The notes beneath the pieces were generated by a model. It had not been told where the DNA came from, made no database searches, and saw only the letters and a program-made list of their open reading frames with translations. A program made the translations under genes and the position numbers. Shown here in pieces: positions 33,877 through 41,770 of a stretch of DNA of 64,000 nucleotides (within the stretch, counting starts at the first letter, position 1; the number at the start of each line of letters is the position of its first letter). The DNA comes from an uncultured Alphaproteobacteria bacterium (GTDB taxonomy: Bacteria > Pseudomonadota > Alphaproteobacteria > Micavibrionales > CSBR16-224): the NCBI GenBank assembly GCA_950054485.1, contig CATLPD010000001.1, forward strand, positions 186,001 through 250,000. The letters run 5' to 3'.

Positions 33877-35127
33877 TCAAGCAATCAACGCCTCCAACTT
33901 CTTTAAACTCTCTGAACGTCCGGGCTTAAAGTCTTGTTCAATCCACCAGCTTTCGACCTCTTTTAATATCCTACCCAGGCCTGCACCTTTTTTCACATTA
34001 CGGTCGATCAGATCCTGCCCACGTATGGGGAATTCCGGCAGGCGAATTCGGGTTACAAACTCATAGGCCGGCCTGATATCTTCGGCGTTTTTATTATCCG
34101 CCGCCGCATCCATCAGAATACGGCTACGTACAATATCGATATCACTGAAATACACAGCCTTGCGTAATTCTGTTTCTGATACCCCTGCTGATATCTTCGC
34201 ATCCCGATCACACAAAATAATCAGCATATCGCGATTATCATTTGAAAGTTTCAAACCTTCTGCAACCTGTCTGGCCGCATTAATATCAAAGCCGATCAAA
34301 GCAGCAAGACGGCGAATATTATAGGCCGGACTTTCCAAACCAGCTTCCAAGGCAATCATATTTTGCAGGGCATGAATGTTTTTCGCCTGCGGCAAAATAA
34401 CATCAACCACACCGTCATCCAGCATCAAGCCCCAAAGCTTGTCAGCTTGCCGTGCGTTCAACAATTTTAAAGTTTCAATCTGGATCCGTTCTGCCGATAT
34501 GCCGTTTAATTTTTCTGCATATTTCGCGCAAGCCTGACGCGCACCCAAATCCATTTTTTTCAGATCGGCATAATGCGCTGAAAAACGGTAATATCTTAAT
34601 ATGCGTAAATAATCTTCCTGAATGCGTTTGTCGGCATCGTCGATAAAACGGACGATACCTTTATGCGCATCTTCCAGACCATTGAAATAATCGTAAACCT
34701 CGCCGCGAACGTTGCAGTAAAGGGCATTCATCGTAAAATCACGGCGACGCGCATCTTCGCGCCATTCTTCGGTAAAGCGCACGACCGCATGGCGGCCATC
34801 GGTTTTTATATCATGACGCAGGGTTGTAATCTCGAACGTTGCATCATTCACAACAGCTGTCACCGTCCCGTGATCTATACCTGTCGGCACAGCCTTTATA
34901 CCGGCAGATTTTAAACGGCGCGTGACCTCTTGCGGCTCAAAAACGCAGGCGATGTCGACATCATAGGCTTTGATATTCAAAACTGCATCCCGTACACAAC
35001 CACCAACAAAGCGCGCTTCATCGCCCTTGTCATCAGTACCGCCACATAATGCCATCATAACTGTCAGGGTTTCATCGGCATTCATCCATGCCGTGCGGCT
35101 GATCTTAGCAACGGGATTATCGCTCAT
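33877..35127 (-). CDS. CCA tRNA nucleotidyltransferase
   Basis: A 416-residue class II nucleotidyltransferase that adds or repairs the CCA end of tRNAs. The head domain has FVGGCVRDAVL and YDVDIACVF (the DxD metal site), then HGTVTAV and the RRDFTMNALY motif. The tail is helical and includes FIDDADKRIQEDYLRILRYY. It could in principle be a poly(A) polymerase, but the alphaproteobacterial context next to DUF1285 favours the CCA enzyme. Its ATG overlaps the DUF1285 stop by four bases. Confidence 0.9.
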   Translation of the reverse strand: MSDNPVAKISRTAWMNADETLTVMMALCGGTDDKGDEARFVGGCVRDAVLNIKAYDVDIACVFEPQEVTRRLKSAGIKAVPTGIDHGTVTAVVNDATFEITTLRHDIKTDGRHAVVRFTEEWREDARRRDFTMNALYCNVRGEVYDYFNGLEDAHKGIVRFIDDADKRIQEDYLRILRYYRFSAHYADLKKMDLGARQACAKYAEKLNGISAERIQIETLKLLNARQADKLWGLMLDDGVVDVILPQAKNIHALQNMIALEAGLESPAYNIRRLAALIGFDINAARQVAEGLKLSNDNRDMLIILCDRDAKISAGVSETELRKAVYFSDIDIVRSRILMDAAADNKNAEDIRPAYEFVTRIRLPEFPIRGQDLIDRNVKKGAGLGRILKEVESWWIEQDFKPGRSESLKKLEALIA

Positions 35128-35597
35128 GCCTCGGCCTTTCCCAGACGAAAGAACAATCCATCTGACTTTATGCCGATCTCGTCTTTATTCTTTTCGGCCC
35201 ACTTCACAAGATCATAATAATGGGTACGGGCGATGCGCACCTCCAGATTCTTTTCAACCTCAAGATAAGGCACAGCGTCACGAACAATCAGCGGAAACTC
35301 TTTGCTGATTTTATAGCTCTTATCAATATTCGAGGTAACCCGAATATCACTCCCATCCCGTTTGACTGATGTTGAAACATAGGCGGAATCTTCGACATCG
35401 ATCCGTCCCTTTTCAACAGGGGTTTTCAGCCAATGCTGGCCATCTTCGTCTTTTGACAAAACAGTCGCAAATAATTTCACAAGCGCCATGCGCTTTATTG
35501 GGCTGCCCTGATGCAGCCATGTGCCGTCACGCAGAATTTTGATTTCAAATTCTTCCTCTGCCGATTTTTTAATATCTTTCGTAACGTGATCTTTCAC
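35124..35597 (-). CDS. DUF1285 family protein
   Basis: The 157 residues match DUF1285: ILRDGTWLHQGSPIKRMALV, KLFATVLSKDEDGQHWL, TPVEKGRIDVED and a C-terminal HYYDLVKWA. Function is unknown. In many alphaproteobacteria the gene sits in a block with a CoA pyrophosphatase and the CCA enzyme and beside moxR; here the pyrophosphatase is missing and the CCA gene overlaps directly (ATGA). Confidence 0.88.
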   Translation of the reverse strand: MKDHVTKDIKKSAEEEFEIKILRDGTWLHQGSPIKRMALVKLFATVLSKDEDGQHWLKTPVEKGRIDVEDSAYVSTSVKRDGSDIRVTSNIDKSYKISKEFPLIVRDAVPYLEVEKNLEVRIARTHYYDLVKWAEKNKDEIGIKSDGLFFRLGKAEA

Positions 35598-35611
35598 TTG
35601 GCTTTACCTCT

Positions 35612-35640
35612 TTGGCATCTTATATTTTTAAGTATATATA
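35612..35640 (+). promoter_or_regulatory. Candidate promoter of moxR
   Basis: TTGGCA (35612-35617), 17 bases, then TATATA (35635-35640), within the 61-base DUF1285/moxR divergent region. The leader would be about 12 bases with a GGGAAA ribosome site. Confidence 0.45.
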
Positions 35641-35658
35641 ATTTACCGGGAAAAAACG

Positions 35659-36639
35659 ATGTCCAAAAAAGCCGCTGCCAAAAAAACAGATAATCTTGCA
35701 AATGATTTCATGACAGCCCGCAAACAGGTGCAAAAATTCCTGCTGGGACAAGACCGCGTTATCGATCTGACCCTGACATCCATTCTGGCGGGTGGGCACG
35801 CCGTTCTGGTCGGCCTGCCGGGCCTTGGCAAAACGCGTCTGGTGCATACGATCAGCACCGTTTTGGGCCTCGACAGCCGCCGCATTCAATGTACGCCCGA
35901 TCTGATGCCCGCCGACATTCTGGGATCGGAAATTTTACAACAGGATGAAAAAGGCCAGCGTCATTTCAAATTTATCAAGGGCCCGGTTTTCTGCCAGCTT
36001 TTGATGGCGGACGAGATTAACCGCGCCAGCCCACGCACGCAGTCTGCATTGCTCGAGGCGATGCAGGAACGCCGCGTCACCATTGCCGGCCACAGTCACG
36101 ATCTGCCTGCCCCATTTCACGTGCTGGCCACGCAAAACCCGCTGGAACAAGAGGGGACATACCCCCTGCCTGAAGCCCAGCGCGATCGTTTTTTAATGCA
36201 AATCGATATCACCTATCCCGATTTCAAAGATGAAAAGGCGATGGTTCTGGCGACAACTGCAGGTGTTGAGGATAAAGTCAAAACCCTGTTTTCGGCCGAT
36301 CAATTGATGGATCTGCAATCTGAAATTCGTAATATGCCATTGGGTGATAAAATCTTGGAAACAGCCTTGAAACTCGTCACATCATTGCGTCCTGATGCCG
36401 GGCAAGATAACCCCTTAAAGGAATTGATCGCCTGGGGCCCGGGCCCGCGCGCATCGCAAACATTGGTGCAAACCGCCAAAGCCTATGCCTTTTTGAACGG
36501 GCGCGAGGCCCCTGTTGTGGAAGATATCGAGACACTGGCTGTACCGGTTTTAAAACACCGTATGGAGCTGACCCTGTCCGCACGCGCTGATGGCCGTCAA
36601 ATTGATGACGTCATTTTGAATGCGGTCAAAGCACTCTAG
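35659..36639 (+). CDS. MoxR-family AAA+ ATPase
   Basis: A 326-residue MoxR ATPase with Walker A GLPGLGKTRL, Walker B LLMADEINRASPRTQSALLE and the EQEGTYPLPEAQRDRFLM sensor region. MoxR proteins act as chaperones that mature or activate partner complexes, generally with a DUF58/VWA protein encoded next door. Here no DUF58 or VWA gene follows; the next gene is a convergent cupin. Its partners must be encoded elsewhere or be lost. Confidence 0.94.
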   Translation: MSKKAAAKKTDNLANDFMTARKQVQKFLLGQDRVIDLTLTSILAGGHAVLVGLPGLGKTRLVHTISTVLGLDSRRIQCTPDLMPADILGSEILQQDEKGQRHFKFIKGPVFCQLLMADEINRASPRTQSALLEAMQERRVTIAGHSHDLPAPFHVLATQNPLEQEGTYPLPEAQRDRFLMQIDITYPDFKDEKAMVLATTAGVEDKVKTLFSADQLMDLQSEIRNMPLGDKILETALKLVTSLRPDAGQDNPLKELIAWGPGPRASQTLVQTAKAYAFLNGREAPVVEDIETLAVPVLKHRMELTLSARADGRQIDDVILNAVKAL

Positions 36640-36644
36640 ATTTT

Positions 36645-36959
36645 TTATTTACAGTTAAACCAGAATTCAATCTGTTCGGTTTCAACATCGCATTTGGCGC
36701 AATGTTCTGCATTTGCGGGAATATGATACCATTCGCCCGTTTTATAGGTATGGGCATCGCCGTTAATAATCAGGGTCATTTCACCTTTGGTGATCACGCC
36801 GTAATTATCGGTATCATGGCTGTGGGGTTCAATGTCAGCGCCGGGCGGATAGGTTGCAAAAAAGATTTCGCATTTTTCGGCGCATAGTTTTGTCGCCTCG
36901 AAACGACATTTATGTTTGGCCAATTCACGGATTTTTTCCGGAAAAGATTCAAATTTCAT
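36645..36959 (-). CDS. Single-domain cupin
   Basis: A 104-residue cupin barrel. Motif 1 is PHSHDTDNYGVITKGE, with the His-x-His and the later Glu expected to bind metal; motif 2 is GEWYHIPANAEHCAKC. The start at 36959 has GAGGA five bases upstream, so the 13-residue upstream extension is rejected. Cys residues near the N-terminus (CRFEATKLCAEKC) are unusual and could form a second metal or redox site. The role is not predictable. Confidence 0.85.
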   Translation of the reverse strand: MKFESFPEKIRELAKHKCRFEATKLCAEKCEIFFATYPPGADIEPHSHDTDNYGVITKGEMTLIINGDAHTYKTGEWYHIPANAEHCAKCDVETEQIEFWFNCK

Positions 36960-37039
36960 TTGATCCTCGTTATTTATTATTTTCTCAAAGGTTGGCACAC
37001 TATAACAAATTTCCCGAAAAAGGAAACCGTGTGGATAAA

Positions 37040-38242
37040 TCAGCCCAGAAACTTCGGCATTTTTGGCACTTTAACACCCAGGATACGCTTTTCTTTTTTC
37101 TTCGGCTCTTCAGCCGGGGGCTGGGCAGGCTGGGCTTCAGATGGCGCAGGTGCTACTTTCGCCTCTTGAACAGGTGCCATCATTTCTGTGGTTAATTCCA
37201 ACGCTTCGTCTTGTGGTGTGGCTGGTTGGGTCGGCACGTTTTCAACATTCATTGGCGCAGTCTTTTCTAATTCTTTCTTAGGTGCGGGCACCGTTTGTTT
37301 TACAGGGGCTTTCTTTTTCTGTTTGGCATCAAATTCACGGCGAACTTCACCCACAATCGCATCAAATCTGCCGTTTCCTTCTATGGGGGCTAACAAATTC
37401 TGAATGTCCTGATCATCGTTTTGGGCATCTTTTTTCGCCTGATTTATAACCTGCAGATCTTTTACCTTGGCCAGTGATAATTTCAGAGACTCCGCACGCA
37501 AATCATCGTTTCGGAGGCTCAGGGCCTCTACATCACTTTGGACCAGATCTTTTTTGCTGCTGGCTGTCACAATATCTTGCAACAATTCTGCTGTTTTTTT
37601 CAGTTGTAAATCCGCACTTTCAATATATTTTGCGCAGTTTTCATCGGGTATTTGATTCTCGGGTATATTTTTAGCGTTATGAATTTCAATAGCACATTCA
37701 AATTCCGTGAAAGATTTTGCCATCAAGCGGACAGCGTAATGCAAATTTATCAGCTCTGCTTTCGGATCCCCACCGGTGTCTTTCAGGACATCCGGTTTTT
37801 GGTTCCAGACGTTTTCACCGCGCGCTTTTTTCTTTTCCGCGATGGTCTCTTCCACTTCAAACCGCAGGTCGTACGTCAAACGGTAAAGACCTTTATACAC
37901 AGCATACAAATCGCCGATATCCTGATCGGCAACATTCGAAAGATCACTTGCCTGCATATCCTCAACCTGACGCAACATTTTTGTCAGGGTCTTAAGGCCT
38001 GTCTGGCATTTAACTCCAACATCCTCGACATAGTTGACATCGAGTGTCTGTCCTGCGGGTGCTAGAATATTATCTTCGGCAATCATAGCTTTTATGCGTG
38101 GGAAGATTGACGCGACAAAGCCGATATTGCGGTGCGCACCTGCAAGCCAGCCGGATTTTTCATCAGGTGTCAAAGGCGTATCGGCCTTTAGCTTATCCTG
38201 ACCGTTGACAATTGCCTGATCCAGTTCTTCCATTTTGCCCAT
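37040..38242 (-). CDS. Hypothetical coiled, Pro/Ala-tailed cytoplasmic protein
   Basis: The first 270 residues of this 400-residue protein are helical, with likely coiled coils (LQLKKTAELLQDIVTASSKK, LSLRNDDLRAESLKLSLAKV). Residues about 295-385 are a low-complexity linker rich in Pro, Ala, Val, Glu and Lys (APVKQTVPAPKKELEKTAP). The end is a short basic motif (KKEKRILGVKVPKMPKFLG) that may bind a partner or membrane. No family is recognised. It has its own strong promoter. Confidence 0.65.
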   Translation of the reverse strand: MGKMEELDQAIVNGQDKLKADTPLTPDEKSGWLAGAHRNIGFVASIFPRIKAMIAEDNILAPAGQTLDVNYVEDVGVKCQTGLKTLTKMLRQVEDMQASDLSNVADQDIGDLYAVYKGLYRLTYDLRFEVEETIAEKKKARGENVWNQKPDVLKDTGGDPKAELINLHYAVRLMAKSFTEFECAIEIHNAKNIPENQIPDENCAKYIESADLQLKKTAELLQDIVTASSKKDLVQSDVEALSLRNDDLRAESLKLSLAKVKDLQVINQAKKDAQNDDQDIQNLLAPIEGNGRFDAIVGEVRREFDAKQKKKAPVKQTVPAPKKELEKTAPMNVENVPTQPATPQDEALELTTEMMAPVQEAKVAPAPSEAQPAQPPAEEPKKKEKRILGVKVPKMPKFLG

Positions 38243-38278
38243 TTTCTGACCTTTAATTTTTATATGAAACAGGGCTAT

Positions 38279-38307
38279 ATACTACCTTTAATTTTTCATA
38301 ATGTCAA
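38279..38307 (-). promoter_or_regulatory. Sigma-70 promoter of the 37040-38242 gene
   Basis: On the minus strand TTGACA (38307-38302) is separated by 17 bases from TAGTAT (38284-38279). The start near 38272 gives a leader of about 30 bases with an AAAGG ribosome site. Confidence 0.62.
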
Positions 38308-38345
38308 GACTGGGGGATGGAATTTCTTACAGGCAGCGTTTTGGT

Positions 38346-38891
38346 TTAATGCTTCAGGTCAAAATCATGGTGTTTAAAATAGGGACCGGGATGACGGCTC
38401 GAATAGAGGGCAAAGTTTAAAACATCGAATGGGGGCACCGATTTTTCAGCGTTATCCGTCACAAACCTGTCAATTTCGTTCTGACCAATGTCCTCGTCAG
38501 AACGCGCCAGAGTGATATGCGGTCGATATCTGTTTTCATGGCGGCGGGGCTCCAACCCGTTTTTCAAACAGGCCGAATCAATCTGGTCTTTCAGTTCTTG
38601 CAGAGGGGGCGTTAGATTTATATCTGCGGCAAAAAAATGATTGCGATATGATGGGCCCGGACCAAAATAACATCCGCCCTGCCCTGACACGCTGAAAGGC
38701 GAAAGCGCGATGGCTTGCAGATCAGCCAACACATTATCATAGCGATCATCCGGGACATCCCCGATATAGGCCAGCGTTATATGTAGATCTTCACGGCGCT
38801 GTTTTCGCACCCCTTCACCTGCCGGTAAAATAAAATCATTTAATGCCCTAACGATGTTATCGGGGATATCAAGCGCCAGAAAATATCCCAT
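38346..38891 (-). CDS. thpR: RNA 2',3'-cyclic phosphodiesterase (2H family)
   Basis: A 181-residue 2H phosphoesterase. The two catalytic HxT motifs are DLHITLAYIG (about residue 36) and YRPHITLARS (about residue 127). ThpR-type enzymes (formerly LigT) open 2',3'-cyclic phosphate ends on RNA; the biological substrate is uncertain. It is translationally coupled to the upstream aldo/keto reductase (TGATG), which has no obvious functional link. Confidence 0.9.
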   Translation of the reverse strand: MGYFLALDIPDNIVRALNDFILPAGEGVRKQRREDLHITLAYIGDVPDDRYDNVLADLQAIALSPFSVSGQGGCYFGPGPSYRNHFFAADINLTPPLQELKDQIDSACLKNGLEPRRHENRYRPHITLARSDEDIGQNEIDRFVTDNAEKSVPPFDVLNFALYSSRHPGPYFKHHDFDLKH

Positions 38892-39952
38892 CAGCTTTTG
38901 CCGTCCAGTTCTGTCGGGTTCGGGTTGGCGTAATGGATACGGTTAATGCCCTCGATCACATCTTCATCCAGTTTCATATCATGGGCGGCAATATTAATTT
39001 TCAACTGTTCCATCGATGTGGCGCCGATAATATTTGATGTGACCCATGGCTGCATATTCACAAAAGCAATCGCCATCTGACACGGATCCAGACCGTGGCT
39101 TTCTGCCAGAGCGACGTAATCCTGCGTTGCTTTTTCAGCGCGTGGTCCGTCATAACGCCCGGGCCTGTTATCAATTGCTTTGGCCGTTCCTTCGGGTAAT
39201 GCACCGCCCAGATATTTACCGGAAAGGCGACCCCGCCCAAGGGGGGAATAGGCAAGCAGTCCGATTTTCTCCATCACCGAAACTTCGGCCATGCCAACCT
39301 CGTGCACACGGTTTAAAAGATTATAGGCGTTTTGAACAGACTGCATGCGCGGCAGGTCATGTTTTTCAGCCAGCTGGATGAATTTCATCATGCCCCATGG
39401 TGTCTCGTTCGACAGGCCGACATGGCGGATTTTTCCCGCCTTAACATACCCGTCCAGTGCATGAAGCGCCTCCAGAATACCATCTTCAGCCTTTGGGGTA
39501 ATCATATCCGCGGTATAATCCAGCGTGCCGAAATTATTGGCGCCGCGGTACGGCCAATGTAACTGATACAGGTCAATGTAATCTGTTTTCAACCGCTTCA
39601 GGCTTTCGTGCAGCGCATGTTCGATATGTTTTCTTGAAAAACTGTTGCCTTCACGATTTGCAAACCACTGCAGGGACGATGGCCCTGCAATTTTACTCGC
39701 CAGAATAACTTCATCGCGCTTGCCTGATTTTTCAAACCATGTACCGATAATCTCTTCGGTGCGGCCTTGCGATTCTTTGCTGGGCGGAATGGCATACAGC
39801 TCGGCCGTATCAAAAAAATTGATACCGTGGTCCACCGCATAATCCATTTGCTGATGGCCTTCGTCTTCGCTGTTTTGCTGGCCCCATGTCATCGTACCTA
39901 AACAAATCAGACTGATATCAATATCCGTTGTACCCAGCTTGCGTTTTTCCAT
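38891..39952 (-). CDS. Aldo/keto reductase (Tas-like)
   Basis: A 353-residue NADPH-dependent TIM-barrel reductase. It has FFDTAELY (catalytic Asp/Tyr), VILASKIAG with the active-site Lys, the substrate-region LHWPYRGANNFG and the cofactor segment IIGATSMEQL. The pattern resembles the Tas protein of E. coli. The ATG at 39952 has AGGAG eight bases upstream; a 34-residue upstream extension is rejected. Substrate is unknown. Confidence 0.9.
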   Translation of the reverse strand: MEKRKLGTTDIDISLICLGTMTWGQQNSEDEGHQQMDYAVDHGINFFDTAELYAIPPSKESQGRTEEIIGTWFEKSGKRDEVILASKIAGPSSLQWFANREGNSFSRKHIEHALHESLKRLKTDYIDLYQLHWPYRGANNFGTLDYTADMITPKAEDGILEALHALDGYVKAGKIRHVGLSNETPWGMMKFIQLAEKHDLPRMQSVQNAYNLLNRVHEVGMAEVSVMEKIGLLAYSPLGRGRLSGKYLGGALPEGTAKAIDNRPGRYDGPRAEKATQDYVALAESHGLDPCQMAIAFVNMQPWVTSNIIGATSMEQLKINIAAHDMKLDEDVIEGINRIHYANPNPTELDGKS

Positions 39953-40084
39953 CTTGCGTCTCCTGTATTTCTTTAAAACGACCATAGCAAAATAGTTTTC
40001 CAAACTCACACAAAAAAGCTTTACAGAGCATGATTCTATTGTTATGTAATTCATGTATGTTAATTTTTATATTGGAGAAAAAAC

Positions 40085-40423
40085 ATGAAACTACCAAAGG
40101 TAACACGTAAAATGGCATTCGCCACTGCTGCAGGCGCATGCCTGATCGGAACAACAGGCTGTACCGATGCTACACGCGCGAAATGGGGAAACACACTTGG
40201 CGATACTTACGCTCAGGTTATTTGCTATTCAGGTGAACGTGAAATCTATAACGGATTTTCAACGGGAAAAGTTAGAAGCGAGCAAAACTCTGATGGTTAC
40301 TACTTCACTGAGCAACAAACTGGCGTTCTAAAAGAAGTCAGCGGTAACTGTGACATCACATATTTTGAATCTGATGAAGGGCCTTCACCGACAAAACGTC
40401 CAGCGCCACCACGCCGTCGCTAA
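40085..40423 (+). CDS. Small lipoprotein
   Basis: The 112-residue product has a basic start, a short hydrophobic stretch (MAFATAAGACLIG) and lipobox GTTGC, giving a mature lipoprotein of about 87 residues. It has two further Cys residues, a Tyr/Glu-rich middle and a basic PTKRPAPPRRR tail. No family is recognised. A TGGAGAA ribosome site lies six bases before the ATG. It is divergent from the aldo/keto reductase. Confidence 0.68.
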   Translation: MKLPKVTRKMAFATAAGACLIGTTGCTDATRAKWGNTLGDTYAQVICYSGEREIYNGFSTGKVRSEQNSDGYYFTEQQTGVLKEVSGNCDITYFESDEGPSPTKRPAPPRRR

Positions 40424-41037
40424 TCTTTTAAAAATGGAATAACATGGGGCTTCAGATTATCTGCGATAATCCGGGCCCCTTTTTCATTGGGGTGCAATCC
40501 GTCATCCTGATTCAGACTACGGTCTGCCGCAACGCCTTCCAGTAAAAACGGGTAAAGCTTAACATCATACTCCTCGGTCAGCGCAGGAAAAATTGCGTTA
40601 AATTGATCCCCATATTCAGCACCGAAATTCGGCGGTGCATACATGCCCAGCAGCAAGACATCAATATCTTTCGCCTGCAGTTTTTCAATCATCTTTGACA
40701 GGTTTTCCTTTGCCAGATCTGGTGAGATTTTGCGCAAGGCATCATTCGCCCCCAGACCCAATAAAACCAGATCGGGTTCGTGTTGCAGCGTCCAATCCAA
40801 ACGGCTGAGGCCGCCGCTGGTCGTCTCGCCGGATACGCCTGCATTTATAACCGCGACGTCGTATCCATCTGCCTTCAGGTTCTGTTCAAGCAAAACGGGA
40901 AAGGCCTTGTCCTGCGACAAGCCGTAGCCCGCCGTCAAACTATCACCAAAGGCCAGTATTTTATACGTATCCGCCATCGCGGGCAGCGCTGTAAAAATAA
41001 ACAAAAATGTCAGCAGTAAAACCTTGATAAGGCGCAT
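40420..41037 (-). CDS. tesA: TesA-like SGNH arylesterase/lysophospholipase
   Basis: A 205-residue periplasmic esterase with signal peptide RLIKVLLLTFLFIFTALPA. All four SGNH blocks are visible: FGDSLTAGYG (Ser nucleophile), NAGVSGETTSGG, LGANDAL, and DGLHPNEKG (Asp-His pair). The ATG at 41037 is chosen for the signal peptide. It is transcribed divergently from an ABC ATPase-permease pair, the same arrangement as tesA/ybbA-ybbP in E. coli, which supports the assignment. Confidence 0.9.
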   Translation of the reverse strand: MRLIKVLLLTFLFIFTALPAMADTYKILAFGDSLTAGYGLSQDKAFPVLLEQNLKADGYDVAVINAGVSGETTSGGLSRLDWTLQHEPDLVLLGLGANDALRKISPDLAKENLSKMIEKLQAKDIDVLLLGMYAPPNFGAEYGDQFNAIFPALTEEYDVKLYPFLLEGVAADRSLNQDDGLHPNEKGARIIADNLKPHVIPFLKD

Positions 41038-41074
41038 AAAATCTCCATACTTTATTGTAGAAAGGAACATCCTC

Positions 41075-41770
41075 ATGTCTAAAGGTAATACGAAACGCGG
41101 CAAAAAACCACTCGCCCAATTATCGAACGTCAAATTATCCCTCGGCAGTGATGCCGGTAAAGTCGATATCCTGCGCGGTGTATCGCTTGATATATTCGAA
41201 GGCGAACGTCTTTCAATTGTCGGCCCTTCAGGGTCGGGCAAAACAACGTTGCTGATGGTTTTATCCGGCCTGCAAAACCCGACATCAGGCAAGGTTAAAA
41301 TTGGCGGGCGCATCATCACGACAATGGACGAAGATGATCTGGCCGCATTCAGGCGTGATAATGTCGGTATTGTCTTTCAGAATTTTCATTTGGTTCCAAC
41401 GATGACCGCGCTTGAAAATGTATCGACGCCGCTGGAATTTGCCGGTGACGAAAAAGCGATGAAAAAGGCGGAAGATGTTTTAAAAGCCGTCGGGCTTGGC
41501 CATCGCCTGACCCATTATCCGTCCCAATTATCGGGCGGCGAACAACAGCGCGTTGCCTTGGCAAGGGCGCTTGTCGTTAAGCCGAAATTATTACTGGCTG
41601 ACGAGCCGACAGGAAACCTTGACGGTGAAACAGGTGAGACCGTTATCAAACAATTATTCAAACTATCGAAGGATTACGGCACCACCCTGGTTTTGGTCAC
41701 GCATGATAAAACGCTTGCCAAACGTTGCACGCGTCAAATTTCAATGGAAGACGGAAAGCTCGCGAAATGA
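41075..41770 (+). CDS. ABC transporter ATPase, YbbA/LolD-like
   Basis: This 231-residue ATPase has Walker [10 protein letters not shown], signature [15 protein letters not shown], Walker [13 protein letters not shown] and switch His (LVTHD). The [10 protein letters not shown] form is typical of the LolD/MacB/YbbA group that works with FtsX-type permeases. The start at 41075 has AAAGGA upstream. The stop overlaps the start of the permease gene (ATGA), so they form one complex. Confidence 0.92.
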   Translation: MSKGNTKRGKKPLAQLSNVKLSLGSDAGKVDILRGVSLDIFEGERLSIVGPSGSGKTTLLMVLSGLQNPTSGKVKIGGRIITTMDEDDLAAFRRDNVGIVFQNFHLVPTMTALENVSTPLEFAGDEKAMKKAEDVLKAVGLGHRLTHYPSQLSGGEQQRVALARALVVKPKLLLADEPTGNLDGETGETVIKQLFKLSKDYGTTLVLVTHDKTLAKRCTRQISMEDGKLAK

